A DNA stretch of 64,000 nucleotides from Marinimicrobium hydrolyticum (GTDB lineage: Bacteria; Pseudomonadota; Gammaproteobacteria; Pseudomonadales; Cellvibrionaceae), in assembly GCF_030848505.1 (NCBI RefSeq), contig NZ_JAVDDU010000001.1, forward strand, positions 186,001 through 250,000. Direction: 5' to 3'. Positions within the stretch are counted from its first letter, which is position 1; every line of letters begins with the position of its first letter. The notes under the pieces are model-generated. The model saw only the letters and a program-made list of their open reading frames with translations, had not been told where the DNA came from and made no database searches. A program made the position numbers and the translations under genes. This document shows positions 1-9,524 of the stretch, one piece after another.

Positions 1-908
1 AATTTCTTGAACGCTCCGAGTTAAGCGTAAAACGCCAAGTGATACTGGAAGCGAAAATTCTTGAAGTGCGTTTGAGCGAAGGCTTTGAAGCAGGGGTTAA
101 TTGGGATGCTATTAGCGGCCAGTTGGCGCACGAGTACAACCGCGGTCGTTTTGACACTAACGAAAGGCAGCGGAACATCCAAAACGGCAGCGTTTCGGCC
201 TTGACTTCAAACAACGTTCTGCAGGCCAGCGAAAACCTATTCAGTTCTGTTCTCCAAGTAGGCGATATCAGCCAGCTGTTGTCTCTGTTGGAAACTCAAG
301 GCAATGTGCAGGTGCTGTCCAGCCCACGGGTATCCACGGTCAACAACCAAAAAGCGCTGATCCGTGTGGGTACCGATGAATACTTTATTACCGGTATTTC
401 CAGCCAAACCACGGCCAGTGTTGCCTCGGTTACGAGCACACCGAATATTGAACTCTCATCTTTCTTCAGCGGTATTGCTCTGGATGTTACGCCGCAAATT
501 TCCGAAAACGGCGATGTGATTTTGCACATTCACCCAGTGGTGAGTGAGGTGACCGACCAACTCAAAGTGTTCACCATTGGCAACGAACAGTTTTCGTTAC
601 CTCTTGCTCAAAGAGGCGTGCGTGAATCGGACAGCATCGTGCGTGCCGCCAGCGGCCAAGTGGTGGTGCTGGGCGGTTTGATGACCGAAAGCAACCGCGA
701 TGTGGCGGGCAAGCGCCCCTTCCTGGGGGATATCCCTCTGCTCAACACTCTGTTTAGAACCCGGCATCAAGCCCGGGAGAAAACCGAGTTAGTGATTCTT
801 CTCCGTCCCACGGTAATCGACGAAGGTACCTGGGACCAAGCCCTAGAAGGCAGCCGTGAACGCATGCGGCGCATGGGCGACAGTTATCGTCAGCAATGGG
901 ACGACTAA
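1..908 (+). CDS. mshL: MSHA pilus secretin MshL, C-terminal part
   Basis: This is the outer-membrane secretin through which the MSHA type IV pilus emerges. The reading frame is open from the left edge, so the start lies outside the window and about 300 C-terminal residues are present. Secretin-domain signatures are visible: SPRVSTVNNQKA, then the late block VVVLGGLMTE, followed by PFLGDIPLLNTLFRTR and KTELVILLRPTVI, which is the usual ending of GspD/PilQ/MshL proteins. The position directly before mshM and mshN matches the standard msh gene order and separates it from PilQ or GspD. The N-terminal periplasmic domains cannot be judged. Confidence 0.93.
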   Translation, partial: FLERSELSVKRQVILEAKILEVRLSEGFEAGVNWDAISGQLAHEYNRGRFDTNERQRNIQNGSVSALTSNNVLQASENLFSSVLQVGDISQLLSLLETQGNVQVLSSPRVSTVNNQKALIRVGTDEYFITGISSQTTASVASVTSTPNIELSSFFSGIALDVTPQISENGDVILHIHPVVSEVTDQLKVFTIGNEQFSLPLAQRGVRESDSIVRAASGQVVVLGGLMTESNRDVAGKRPFLGDIPLLNTLFRTRHQAREKTELVILLRPTVIDEGTWDQALEGSRERMRRMGDSYRQQWDD

Positions 909-924
909 GGCGGGTTTAGGCCTT

Positions 925-1881
925 ATGTACCAGCAACATTTCGGGTTGCGTGAACTGCCGTTTTCCCTGACGCCGGACACGCAATTCTTTTTCGACAATC
1001 AGAGCCATCGCGAGGTGCTGAACACGCTCCTGTTGGCTCTGCGCCATAGCGAAGGGTTTATTAAAATCGTCGGGGAAGTGGGCACGGGTAAAACCCTGCT
1101 GTCCCGCAAACTGCTGGCGAGCCTTGGGCCTGAATTTGTTACGGCCTACATTCCCAATCCCTATTTAACACCGGACGAACTGAAGTGGTTTTTGGCGGAG
1201 GAAATCGGGGTCACTTACTCCCGGGACACACCCTCCTACGAACTTCTGACCGATATCTACCGGCAACTGGTGGCCATGGCCAAGCGCAAGCGGCGCGTGG
1301 TGCTGATTGTGGATGAAGCCCAGGCCATGCCCCGGGAAACCATTGAAGCGCTAAGGCTGCTGACTAATCTGGAAACCGAAAAGAGTAAGTTGCTGCAAGT
1401 GATATTGCTGGGCCAGCCAGAGCTGGATGATTTGCTTAATCGCCCGGATTTGCGCCAGCTCAAGCAGCGCATCGTGTTCGCCGAGTACCTGGACACGGTT
1501 CGTCGGAGTAGTTTGCCGGCCTATATTCAGTTTCGTTTGAGTTCGGCGGGCTATCAGGGTCCACCGCTGTTTACCCGCAGTGCGCTCAATCTTTTGTACC
1601 GAGCTTCGGGCGGGGTGCCTAGGCTGATTAACATCATTGCCCATAAGGCCATGTTGGCCACTTATGGACTGGGGCGTGAACGAGTAGGGCGTCGGCAAGT
1701 GGCCCGTGCCGCCTTGGATACGGCAGAGAGCCGCTCTTTGGGTCGCTGGCTGGCCCGCTACGATTATTGGCTTTGGGGTTTTACCGGCGCGGTGACAGCG
1801 CTTGCACTGATGGGTTTAATCGCTTGGTCAGGCGTGGGTCAGGGAATGGGCTTGAAAATAGCGTCGGGAGTTGGGCTATGA
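925..1881 (+). CDS. mshM: MSHA biogenesis ATPase MshM (ExeA-like AAA)
   Basis: A 318-residue AAA ATPase of the ExeA/MshM type, thought to help assemble or position the pilus secretin. It starts MYQQHFGLRELPFSL, the usual opening of this family, so the ATG at 925 is preferred to an earlier in-frame ATG inside mshL. The Walker A motif GEVGTGKT lies at residues 50-57, and the Walker B stretch VVLIVDEAQAM lies near residue 130. A single membrane segment (about 290-310) sits near the C-terminus. The stop overlaps the mshN start (ATGA), which indicates translational coupling. Confidence 0.93.
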   Translation: MYQQHFGLRELPFSLTPDTQFFFDNQSHREVLNTLLLALRHSEGFIKIVGEVGTGKTLLSRKLLASLGPEFVTAYIPNPYLTPDELKWFLAEEIGVTYSRDTPSYELLTDIYRQLVAMAKRKRRVVLIVDEAQAMPRETIEALRLLTNLETEKSKLLQVILLGQPELDDLLNRPDLRQLKQRIVFAEYLDTVRRSSLPAYIQFRLSSAGYQGPPLFTRSALNLLYRASGGVPRLINIIAHKAMLATYGLGRERVGRRQVARAALDTAESRSLGRWLARYDYWLWGFTGAVTALALMGLIAWSGVGQGMGLKIASGVGL

Positions 1882-3260
1882 GCCTGGTGAACGACATGCT
1901 CCGGGACTTGGATCGGCGGGGCGTTAAAGTGGCACGCTCTGACAGCCAAGGCCCGGAGCCCGAACGCGCAGTAGTGGACGGCCGACACTCCTCCCCCAAA
2001 CCCTGGCTCGCCGCCGTGGCAGCTTTTGTATTTGTCGGTGTGGGATTGTTGGGGTGGAATGTGCTTAGCGGCTCAAGTTCTCCACAGGCCCCGAACGTGC
2101 CAGAGGTCTCAGATGTGCAAGAGAGAGTCATCGAGACTCCGCGTGAGCCCAATGGTCCGGCAGAAGTGCTGGCTGCCCTGGACATCCCAGGTCCAGAGCC
2201 TGAGCCCGAGTTGGAGGCCGTAGAGGAACCGATCGAAGAAGTGCTCGAGCTGACGGCTTTGCAAAACGCCAAAATTGGCCGGTTGTTGGCGGAAGCCGAG
2301 TTAGCTTTAGGGCGAGATCGGCTGACTTCGCCCATAGAAGACAATGCATTTAGCCGCTATCGGGAAATATTGAGCTTGTCTCCCGAGCACCCAGAGGCCC
2401 TGGCCGGCATTGAGCGTATAACGCGCCGCTATTTGGATTTAACCGAAGGCCACCTGGAGCGAAATGATTTAGAGCGCGCTGAGGTGATGTTGCGCCGAGC
2501 CCGAACGGTTCAGCAAAACCATCCGGGCATCGTTCAGTTGGCGGAGCAGTTGGCAGCGGCGAGTGAGGCTAGGCCAGAAGAGTCTCAGCCCGCTCCCACA
2601 AGCCGTCAGGCGGCGGTCAACACGACGGCGAACACGACCGGGGAGAACGCGCCCGAGCAACATTTGGAAGTGACTCGCACGGCCGCTCGCCAGGACGAGC
2701 GCATCGCGCGGGAAGCCCGAGAGCTGTTGCAGCAGGGTCGCCATCACAGCGCCCGACTGCGACTGGAAAAATGGCTGGAGCAACACCCGGACTCCGTCCA
2801 CAGTGCAACCGAGTTGGCGGGCATCTATATTGATCAAGGGAACATCGAAGCCGCTCAGGCTCTGCTGGATGAAGCAGAGTTTCTGAGTACCGGCGAACGC
2901 ACTCGGCTGCGGGCGCGGTTGGCACTGGTGCAAGGGCAGCCAGAAGAGGCCATAGCCTTGCTGGAAGCGGATCTGCCCGAAGCAGACGATAACGAGCCGT
3001 ACCGCTCACTGTTGGCGGGTTTGTACTACCGGGCTGATCGCCACGCGGAGGCGGCCAGTGCCTACCGTCGATTGCTCGACAACTTCGGCGCCAAGCCTGG
3101 CTACTGGCTCGGCTTGGCCCTGGCGCTGGATGCTCAGCAGCAACACGCCAGTGCCGTGGAAAGTTACCGGCGCGCTTTGACCAGCGGCCACTATGACACC
3201 CGGGAAAATCGGGAAGTGCGAGATTACATTGAGCAGCGCATCACGACGCTGACCAGGTAG
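1878..3260 (+). CDS. mshN: MSHA biogenesis protein MshN, TPR protein
   Basis: A 460-residue inner-membrane protein. It has a short cytoplasmic N-terminus beginning MSLVNDMLRDLDRRG, which is typical of MshN, then one membrane segment at about residues 43-60. A Pro/Glu-rich linker follows, and then a periplasmic region of tetratricopeptide-like helices (for example HPDSVHSATELAGIYIDQG and YRSLLAGLYYRADRHAEAA). It probably links the secretin to the inner-membrane platform. The start overlaps the mshM stop by 4 bases. The assignment rests on the N-terminal signature, the TPR content and the gene order. Confidence 0.88.
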   Translation: MSLVNDMLRDLDRRGVKVARSDSQGPEPERAVVDGRHSSPKPWLAAVAAFVFVGVGLLGWNVLSGSSSPQAPNVPEVSDVQERVIETPREPNGPAEVLAALDIPGPEPEPELEAVEEPIEEVLELTALQNAKIGRLLAEAELALGRDRLTSPIEDNAFSRYREILSLSPEHPEALAGIERITRRYLDLTEGHLERNDLERAEVMLRRARTVQQNHPGIVQLAEQLAAASEARPEESQPAPTSRQAAVNTTANTTGENAPEQHLEVTRTAARQDERIAREARELLQQGRHHSARLRLEKWLEQHPDSVHSATELAGIYIDQGNIEAAQALLDEAEFLSTGERTRLRARLALVQGQPEEAIALLEADLPEADDNEPYRSLLAGLYYRADRHAEAASAYRRLLDNFGAKPGYWLGLALALDAQQQHASAVESYRRALTSGHYDTRENREVRDYIEQRITTLTR

Positions 3261-3273
3261 GGGATCGAGATTT

Positions 3274-5001
3274 ATGACGGCGGCTAAGCGTATACGTATC
3301 GGTGATTTGCTGGTCAGCAACCAAATGATCACCGACGATCAATTACAGCACGCTCTGCGGGAGCAAAAGCTGACTGGGCGTAAGCTGGGTAACACCCTGG
3401 TGGACTTGGGCTACGTGGAAGAAAATGCCCTGCTCAATCTCTTGTCCGATCAGCTCAAAATTCCGTTTGTGGAGTTGCAGCAATACCGTTTTGATCGGGA
3501 TTTGATACAGCGCATGCCGGAAACCACTGCACGCCGCTACCGGGTTATATTATTGCGCGATGACCCGGACGGCCTTTTGTTGGGTATGGCCGACCCCACC
3601 GACATTTTTTGTCTGGACGAACTTCAGCGGCAACTGAAAAAGAACATCAAACCCGCCGTAGTGCGCGAGTCAGAATTGCTAGACATTCTCGACATCGCCT
3701 ACAGCCGCGCCAGCGAAATCGCCTCCCTGGCGGAAGAGCTGGACGAAGAGCTGGAAAGCAACGCGGTGGATCTCACCGAGTTTGTCACCGACGCCACCGA
3801 CAGCGATGCGCCGGTGGTCAAACTGCTGCAGAAAATTTTTGAAGAAGCCATCAACGCCAAAGCGTCGGATATTCACATCGAGCCGGATGAAACCGTTCTT
3901 CGCATCCGCAACCGCATTGACGGCGTGTTGCTGGAACAGGTGATGAATGAAAAACGTATCGCTCCGGCTCTGGTGGTGCGCTTGAAGCTGATGGCTGGTT
4001 TGGACATTTCCGAAAAACGCATGCCTCAGGATGGCCGCTTTAACCTGCGCGTTAAGGGCCGCAATATTGATGTGCGTATGTCCACCATGCCGGTGCAATT
4101 CGGTGAGTCGGTGGTGATGCGTTTGCTGGATCACACTGACGGTGTTTTGGCGTTGGGCAAAGTGGGCATGCCCAAAGAACAGGTCGAACGTTTTCGTCGC
4201 GCCATTACCCGACCCCACGGACTGGTGTTGGTTACCGGCCCCACCGGTAGTGGTAAAACCACCACCTTGTACGGCGCCTTGTCGGAGCTGAACAAGCCCG
4301 AGAAAAAAATCATTACCGTGGAAGATCCGGTGGAATACCGGCTGCCGCGCATCAGTCAGGTGCAGTTGCACGAACGCATCGGCCTTACCTTCGGCAGCGT
4401 ACTGCGCGCTACTTTGCGGCAAGACCCGGATATTCTTCTGGTGGGTGAGATTCGGGATGCCGAATCTGCAGAGATCGCCTTGCGCGCCGCCATGACCGGT
4501 CACTTGGTCCTGTCCACCTTGCACACTAACGATGCCATGACTTCTGCCCTGCGTCTGATTGATATGGGGGTGGATCCATACCTGGTAGCCAGTTCATTAA
4601 AAGCCATAGTGGCGCAGCGGTTGTTGCGCCGTATTTGCTCCAGTTGTGTACAGCCTCACGAGCCGGACGCCAACGAGCGCCAGCTATTGGCAGCGCTGGC
4701 ACGAGATCGCGACTTGACCGGCGTGCAATTCAAACGCGGCGCTGGCTGCCCCCACTGCCACAATACTGGTTACCGGGGCCGCATCGGCGTGTTTGAAATG
4801 CTGGACGTGAATCAAGCCATGGCCGAAGCCTTGCGGGACAACGACATCAACGGTTTTACCCGCGCCGCGCAAAAAAGCCCACATTTCCGCCCATTGAGCC
4901 ACGCCGCTCTAGACTATGCGATTGAGGGTACGTCGACTCTGGAAGAAGTTATGAAAGTGTCGGCGCAGGTGGAAGACGAAGTGCTTGCAATCGATGCTTA
5001 A
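3274..5001 (+). CDS. mshE: MSHA pilus assembly ATPase MshE
   Basis: A 575-residue GspE/PilB-family hexameric ATPase that powers MSHA pilus extension. Residues 1-150 form an MshEN domain with the two-part pattern RIGDLL...QMITDDQLQHAL and KLGNTLVDLGYVE, the motif known in Vibrio MshE to bind cyclic di-GMP. The Walker A motif GPTGSGKTTT lies near residue 322 and the Asp/Walker B box ILLVGEIRD near 388. A zinc site, CSSC and CPHC, lies around 455-495. It follows mshN by 13 bases and precedes the platform gene mshG, as expected. Regulation by c-di-GMP is inferred from the motif. Confidence 0.95.
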   Translation: MTAAKRIRIGDLLVSNQMITDDQLQHALREQKLTGRKLGNTLVDLGYVEENALLNLLSDQLKIPFVELQQYRFDRDLIQRMPETTARRYRVILLRDDPDGLLLGMADPTDIFCLDELQRQLKKNIKPAVVRESELLDILDIAYSRASEIASLAEELDEELESNAVDLTEFVTDATDSDAPVVKLLQKIFEEAINAKASDIHIEPDETVLRIRNRIDGVLLEQVMNEKRIAPALVVRLKLMAGLDISEKRMPQDGRFNLRVKGRNIDVRMSTMPVQFGESVVMRLLDHTDGVLALGKVGMPKEQVERFRRAITRPHGLVLVTGPTGSGKTTTLYGALSELNKPEKKIITVEDPVEYRLPRISQVQLHERIGLTFGSVLRATLRQDPDILLVGEIRDAESAEIALRAAMTGHLVLSTLHTNDAMTSALRLIDMGVDPYLVASSLKAIVAQRLLRRICSSCVQPHEPDANERQLLAALARDRDLTGVQFKRGAGCPHCHNTGYRGRIGVFEMLDVNQAMAEALRDNDINGFTRAAQKSPHFRPLSHAALDYAIEGTSTLEEVMKVSAQVEDEVLAIDA

Positions 5002-5035
5002 TGCCCGACGTATTATGAGAAATTAGAGAAACCCA

Positions 5036-6259
5036 ATGGCTGTTTATCAATTTCGCGGACGCAACGCTCAAGGACAACTGGTCAACGGCCAGTTGGAGGC
5101 GGCCAATACTGACGCTGCTGCCGGACTCTTATTCGGCCGCGGCGTCATTCCGTTAAGCATCGATGAGTACCGCGACAAGCCAAGCCTTAACCAACGCTGG
5201 GAGCGTTGGAGCAACAGCGGCAAAGTCGAGCCCGTCGATCTGATTATGTTTTGCCGGCAGATGTACACCATCACCCGGGCTGGCATTCCGCTGGTTAAGG
5301 GCATTCGCGGATTGGCGGCGACTTTGCGTCACCTCACCTTTAAAGAAACGCTTGAGGATGTGGCGGATCGATTGGAAGCGGGGCAGGAGTTGTCCGCCGC
5401 CATGCGCCATCATCCCAAGGTATTTAACAACCTGTTTGTAAGCATCGTGAACGTGGGCGAAAACAGCGGCCAGCTGGAAGCCGCGTTTTTACAGCTAAGC
5501 GAATATATGGAGCGGGACCAGAATACCATCAAGAGCATTAAGTCCGCGCTGCGCTACCCCAGCTTTGTGATGGCTGCTCTGGCCATCGCCATTGCGGTGA
5601 TCAACATCTGGGTGATCCCGGCTTTCGGCAATATGTTTGCCCAGTTTGGGGCTGACCTGCCGTTGCCCACCCGTATTTTGGTGGGCGTTTCGGATTTCTT
5701 TGTAACCTTCTGGCCCTACATACTGGTACTGGTGGTGGGTCTTGCGTTTGCCACGCGGCAGTATGTTCGCTCTGAAAAGGGCAGCCGCGTCTGGGGCCGG
5801 AAGAAACTTCGCTTGCCCGTGGTTGGCGATATTATTGAGCGCGCCTCCATGGCCCGCTACGCCCGTTCCTTCGGCTTAATGCTGCGCTCGGGCCTGCCCC
5901 TGAACACAGCCCTAAATCTTTGCGCAAAAGCTATCGACAACCCCTACTTGGGGGACAAGATCCACGCCATTAAGGCCGGCATCGAACGCGGTGAAGGGCT
6001 GTTTCAAACACATCTGGCCAGCGGCATGTTTACGCCTCTGGTTCTGCAGATGATTGCCGTGGGCGAGGAGAGCGGTCAGGTGGACCGCCTGATGACCGAA
6101 ATGGCCGAGTTCTACGAGCGCGAAGTGGACTACGACGTCAAGAAGCTCAGCGACCGTATCGAGCCTATTATGGTGGTGATTATGGCGGGTTTTGTCTTGG
6201 TCCTGGCGCTGGGTATCTTCTTGCCCATGTGGGACATGTACAACATTCAGCGGAGTTGA
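5036..6259 (+). CDS. mshG: MSHA platform protein MshG (GspF family)
   Basis: A 407-residue polytopic inner-membrane protein of the GspF/PilC family. It forms the platform on which MshE acts to polymerise pilins. Two repeated cytoplasmic GspF domains are visible: FCRQMYTITRAGIPLVKGI near residue 70 and YARSFGLMLRSGLPLNTAL near 275. Each is followed by hydrophobic segments (about 178-198, 222-240 and 378-400). Its length is normal for the family. It begins 34 bases after mshE and ends 2 bases before mshF. Confidence 0.94.
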   Translation: MAVYQFRGRNAQGQLVNGQLEAANTDAAAGLLFGRGVIPLSIDEYRDKPSLNQRWERWSNSGKVEPVDLIMFCRQMYTITRAGIPLVKGIRGLAATLRHLTFKETLEDVADRLEAGQELSAAMRHHPKVFNNLFVSIVNVGENSGQLEAAFLQLSEYMERDQNTIKSIKSALRYPSFVMAALAIAIAVINIWVIPAFGNMFAQFGADLPLPTRILVGVSDFFVTFWPYILVLVVGLAFATRQYVRSEKGSRVWGRKKLRLPVVGDIIERASMARYARSFGLMLRSGLPLNTALNLCAKAIDNPYLGDKIHAIKAGIERGEGLFQTHLASGMFTPLVLQMIAVGEESGQVDRLMTEMAEFYEREVDYDVKKLSDRIEPIMVVIMAGFVLVLALGIFLPMWDMYNIQRS

Positions 6260-6261
6260 CG

Positions 6262-6813
6262 GTGACGTCTCGTCAGGCGCGTGTGTTCGAATGGCTACTG
6301 GTGGCGTCCATTATCGGCGTTGTAATGACCGTGGGGGCGGGCTTTTACGGCCGCATGGCCGAGGATGTACGACGCCTCAGTTTTGAGCTGGCTGCGGAGC
6401 ATTTTAAGACCGGCGTCTCAGCGGTGCGAGCTTATACCTATATTCACCGGGGTTCTGAGGAACTTGAGCGTGGAATAGAGCTCTACAGCGACCTGCCCGG
6501 CCTGCCGGGGCACATAACGCCAGATTCAGAGCCGGTGCGGGTGTTTTTGAATCGCTATGGCTGGCCCGCTGCCACTGAGCGCCAGATGGTCAACCGGCCC
6601 AGCGCTGAGGCCTGTTTACAGCTCTGGTACGCCTTTTTGCATCAGCCCCCGAGCGCGGCGGTGCAAGAGGCTAGTAACGAGGCGGAATACCGCGTCTCTT
6701 TGACCCGCGATGGCCAGTGCCGCTATCAGCGCCGGGGCGAGCGCTGGCAAGGGGCGTACTTCGATTATTCGCCGGTGACGGGCGCTGTAAGCGTCGTGTT
6801 GCCGGAGGAGTAA
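6262..6813 (+). CDS. mshF: MSHA biogenesis protein MshF
   Basis: A 183-residue protein with an N-terminal hydrophobic segment (ARVFEWLLVASIIGVVMTVGAG) and a periplasmic remainder. It occupies the mshF slot between mshG and the pilin genes. The preferred start is the GTG at 6262, two bases after the mshG stop; an ATG at 6229 lies inside mshG and would add an unlikely extension. MshF proteins are poorly conserved, so identification rests on length, topology and synteny. Its role in pilus assembly is not well defined. Confidence 0.8.
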   Translation: MTSRQARVFEWLLVASIIGVVMTVGAGFYGRMAEDVRRLSFELAAEHFKTGVSAVRAYTYIHRGSEELERGIELYSDLPGLPGHITPDSEPVRVFLNRYGWPAATERQMVNRPSAEACLQLWYAFLHQPPSAAVQEASNEAEYRVSLTRDGQCRYQRRGERWQGAYFDYSPVTGAVSVVLPEE

Positions 6814-6994
6814 AAACTGCCAGGTTGGCATTGGAATTCAAACGGAATTGAACTATATTAGGTGTGATCATGCGTCAAGTCGTCGAAATTTTGACTTGTG
6901 GGCGAGCTAAGCTTCAGAGTGAGGCGCTAACTGACAGAGTCTGGTCACGGGTTTGATCCAAAATAACTAAGCAACGACCAATGGAGTTTCCATT

Positions 6995-7405
6995 ATGAAA
7001 AAACAACAATCCGGTTTTACCCTGATCGAGCTGATCGCCGTAATCGTGATTTTGGGCATTATTGCCGCCACCGCCGTGCCGCGTTTTGTGGATTTGTCTG
7101 CAGCTGCCACTGAAGCGTCAACTCGCGGTGTAGCTGGCGCTCTGGGTAGTGCTTCGGCTTTGAACCACGCGAACAATATTGCTAATAGTGCAGGACTGAC
7201 TATCACTCAAGATGTTGTAGCGGTTGGTAGCTGTGCGGATGTAGAGAACTTGCTGGAGTCTCCCTTGGCGGCTGACTACGCCATCACTGGTGCTGGTACC
7301 ATCGCCGACCGCGCTTCTGCTGAATGTGAAGTTACTCGGGGTACCTACTCGGCAACCTTTACAGCTTTTGGTGCCACCGCGGCAACCGCGCCTACAACGC
7401 CCTAA
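6995..7405 (+). CDS. mshB: MSHA pilin (MshB/MshA type)
   Basis: A 136-residue type IV pilin. A very short leader ends in QQSG, and the processed N-terminus FTLIELIAVIVILGIIAATAVPRFVDL has the invariant Glu5. A cysteine pair near the C-terminus (SCADVENL and AECEVT) fits the usual disulfide loop. It is the first of two adjacent paralogous pilins, the position of mshB in Vibrio. Sequence alone does not show which paralogue is the major subunit. The 181-base gap upstream is the largest untranslated stretch inside the operon, so it could hold a pilin promoter, but I see no convincing -35/-10 pair. A Shine-Dalgarno sequence (TGGAGT) precedes the ATG. Confidence 0.88.
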   Translation: MKKQQSGFTLIELIAVIVILGIIAATAVPRFVDLSAAATEASTRGVAGALGSASALNHANNIANSAGLTITQDVVAVGSCADVENLLESPLAADYAITGAGTIADRASAECEVTRGTYSATFTAFGATAATAPTTP

Positions 7406-7437
7406 CCATTTACATCGGCTAGGCGAACGGAGCTGAG

Positions 7438-7830
7438 ATGAAAGGATTTACTCTTATCGAGTTGATCGCCGTGATCGTGCTTTTGGGCATCCTCGCCGCG
7501 GCCGCCGTGCCGCGGTTTGTGGACTTGTCTCAAGCCGCCCGAGAGTCTTCGGCTAGAAGTGTCGCGGGGACACTGGGCAGTGCCAGCGCCCTGAACTACG
7601 CCAACGCGCTGTTGGTGGTTCAGGATTACGCTGGTATCGACGGTCCCCGTCCGGTCACCAATTGCCAGGATGCCGGCATTCTTCTGGATGGTGGCATACC
7701 CAGCGGTTACAGCATTGAAGCGCAAGCCGTTGGGCACTTGGCCAGCGTCACCTGCGTTCTGACTGATCAGTCCGATAACAATATAACGGCCGAGTTTGTG
7801 GTCCACGGTGTTGATCCTACCGAGATGTGA
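7438..7830 (+). CDS. mshA: MSHA pilin (MshA type), second paralogue
   Basis: A 130-residue type IV pilin with a minimal leader MKG before FTLIELIAVIVLLGILAAAAV. It is closely similar to the upstream pilin through the helical spine (PRFVDLSQAARESSARSVAG against PRFVDLSAAATEASTRGVAG), then diverges in the globular head. Cysteines at NCQDAG and VTCVLT would form the C-terminal disulfide loop. It begins 32 bases after its paralogue, with the Shine-Dalgarno sequence GGAGCTGAG. It sits where mshA lies in the standard msh order and may be the major pilin, though that is inferred from position only. Confidence 0.87.
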   Translation: MKGFTLIELIAVIVLLGILAAAAVPRFVDLSQAARESSARSVAGTLGSASALNYANALLVVQDYAGIDGPRPVTNCQDAGILLDGGIPSGYSIEAQAVGHLASVTCVLTDQSDNNITAEFVVHGVDPTEM

Positions 7831-7865
7831 TGGCCCACAGCTGACTCCAGTAAGGCAGCAAGCCC

Positions 7866-8294
7866 ATGGCCACAATAAACAACCGCGGTTTTAGTCTTAT
7901 CGAATTAATGGCCGTGATCCTGGTGATCGCGGTTATTAGCGTTGTGGCCTATCCCCGATTTACCGACACCAATGTGGCCAGCGTCCAGACTGGGCGCGAT
8001 CAAGCCCTATCGGTAATCACCTACGCCCAGCAGATTGCTATGGCTCGAGCTTCCGCAACCAATCCCATCGAAGTTATTGTGAGCGCGAACAGCATTGATG
8101 TGCGCGAAAGTGGCGCTTCCTTGCGGCCCTATGCAGACGCCTATCCGGAATCTTTGCCCACGGGTGTCAGCGCCACGCCAGCTACTTTTCAGTTCGATAA
8201 ATTAGGTCGCACCACACCCAGTTCCATAACGTTCAGTCGCGGTGGCGTTACAGCCACCATTCAGGTGGAGGCCAGCGGTTATGCGCATTACTAG
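7866..8294 (+). CDS. mshC: MSHA minor pilin MshC
   Basis: A 142-residue pilin-like protein with the class III leader MATINNRG followed by FSLIELMAVILVIAVISVVAYPRF. The globular region resembles GspH/MshC minor pilins (VQTGRDQALSVITYAQQIAMARA). Minor pilins of this group are thought to prime pilus assembly at the inner membrane. The last 14 bases overlap the start of mshD. Gene order (after mshA, before mshD) supports the name. Confidence 0.87.
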   Translation: MATINNRGFSLIELMAVILVIAVISVVAYPRFTDTNVASVQTGRDQALSVITYAQQIAMARASATNPIEVIVSANSIDVRESGASLRPYADAYPESLPTGVSATPATFQFDKLGRTTPSSITFSRGGVTATIQVEASGYAHY

Positions 8295-8754
8295 CCAGTC
8301 TCGCCGAGATAGGGGCTTTTCCCTGATTGAACTGGTGGTGTTTATGGTGGTGATCAGCATTGCCTTGGGTGCACTGCTGAGCGTGTACCAGAGCTCTATC
8401 ACTCGCAGTGTGGACCCCATTGTTCGGGTGCGCTTGTTGGAGTTGGCGCAATCGCAACTGGATGTGATTCTGGGTTACCCCTACGACGCCGCCACGCCGC
8501 CCGGCGGTGTGCCCGCTTGTGGCAGTTTGACTCCAACGGGTGCGCCCACCTCTGACCCATGTGTGGGCGGTGGCGTGAGCGACTTTGACGGTGTGTGCGA
8601 TAGTCCACCGGGTTACGGTTGTCAGGTCAGCGTGGAAGAGGATGTGGGAGCCAGCCTGGGGTTACAGGACGATGCCGCCAAACGGATCAGCGTTACCACG
8701 AGTGCACCTAATGGTGAAAGCCTGACCCTATCCGCCTACAGGACCAATTTCTGA
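8281..8754 (+). CDS. mshD: MSHA minor pilin MshD
   Basis: A 157-residue prepilin-like protein with leader MRITSQSRRDRG and N-terminal helix FSLIELVVFMVVISIALGAL. The ATG at 8281, inside the end of mshC, is chosen because it gives a short basic prepilin leader; an earlier ATG would add 13 unsuitable residues. The domain contains several cysteines (VPACGSL, DPCVGG, GVCDSPPGYGC). It overlaps mshO by one base, so translation is probably coupled from mshC through mshO. Confidence 0.86.
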   Translation: MRITSQSRRDRGFSLIELVVFMVVISIALGALLSVYQSSITRSVDPIVRVRLLELAQSQLDVILGYPYDAATPPGGVPACGSLTPTGAPTSDPCVGGGVSDFDGVCDSPPGYGCQVSVEEDVGASLGLQDDAAKRISVTTSAPNGESLTLSAYRTNF

Positions 8755-9524
8755 TGCGCGGCCGCCAATCAGCCAAAGGTTTTACCTTGGTGGAAGTGAT
8801 TACCGTGGTGGTGATCCTGGCAATAGTCTCGGTGATTGGCACCACGTTTATTGTGAGCTCTACCGAGAGCTACATGCAAACCCGCTCGCGGGCCAAATTA
8901 GTGAATACGGCTCGCCCAGCCATCGAGAGGATGACCCGACAATTGCGCGGGGCCCTGCCGCACAGCGTGCGCGTTACGAATGGCGGGCAGTGTGTGCAAT
9001 TTCTGCCCGTCGCGGGCGCTGGTACCTACCTGAATGCCGTGCCCGACCAAAGCAATAACGCCCCGAACCATAGCTCCATTGCGACCTCCGCTCATGACCA
9101 AGAGTTTGGGGATGCGGCTTTCCTGAGCATTGGCGCTATGGGCAGCGATGAATTGTACGGCGGTGGCGGAGTATCCCTGGCGGAAGTTACTGGGCGGACT
9201 GCGACTTCTGTCAGTTTCGCCAGCCGCCGCTGGGAGCGCAATTCTCTCAGCCGACGTTTTTACTTGTTGGACCAACCTCAAGCGTTCTGCCTGTTCAACA
9301 ATCAATTGCGCTTTTATCCGGACCAGGACATTACCGCGTCCGCCGTCGATACGGGCAGCACGTATCAGTTGCTGGCCCGCAATGCCGATGCCAGCGGTAC
9401 CCCCTTCGCACTTTCTGCGGGTAGTGAAAACCGCAGCATCAATGTCTTGATCAGCTTGGGATTTATCGAAGGCGGTGAACGCGTGGAATTCAATCAAGAG
9501 GTACTGATTCGCAATGTGCCTTAA
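8754..9524 (+). CDS. mshO: MSHA minor pilin MshO
   Basis: A 256-residue prepilin-like protein: leader MRGRQSAKG, then FTLVEVITVVVILAIVSVIGTTF, with Glu at the fifth position of the mature form. The length and the long C-terminal domain match MshO/GspJ-like minor pilins that cap the pilus tip complex. Its start overlaps the mshD stop (TGATG) and its end overlaps mshP by 11 bases. Confidence 0.87.
   Translation: MRGRQSAKGFTLVEVITVVVILAIVSVIGTTFIVSSTESYMQTRSRAKLVNTARPAIERMTRQLRGALPHSVRVTNGGQCVQFLPVAGAGTYLNAVPDQSNNAPNHSSIATSAHDQEFGDAAFLSIGAMGSDELYGGGGVSLAEVTGRTATSVSFASRRWERNSLSRRFYLLDQPQAFCLFNNQLRFYPDQDITASAVDTGSTYQLLARNADASGTPFALSAGSENRSINVLISLGFIEGGERVEFNQEVLIRNVP

Noticed and set aside
6814-6994. 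Sigma-70 or sigma-54 promoter for the pilin genes
   Set aside because: TTGGCA/TATATT are 23 bases apart and a TTGACT has no matching -10; no TGGCAC-N5-TTGC site was found.
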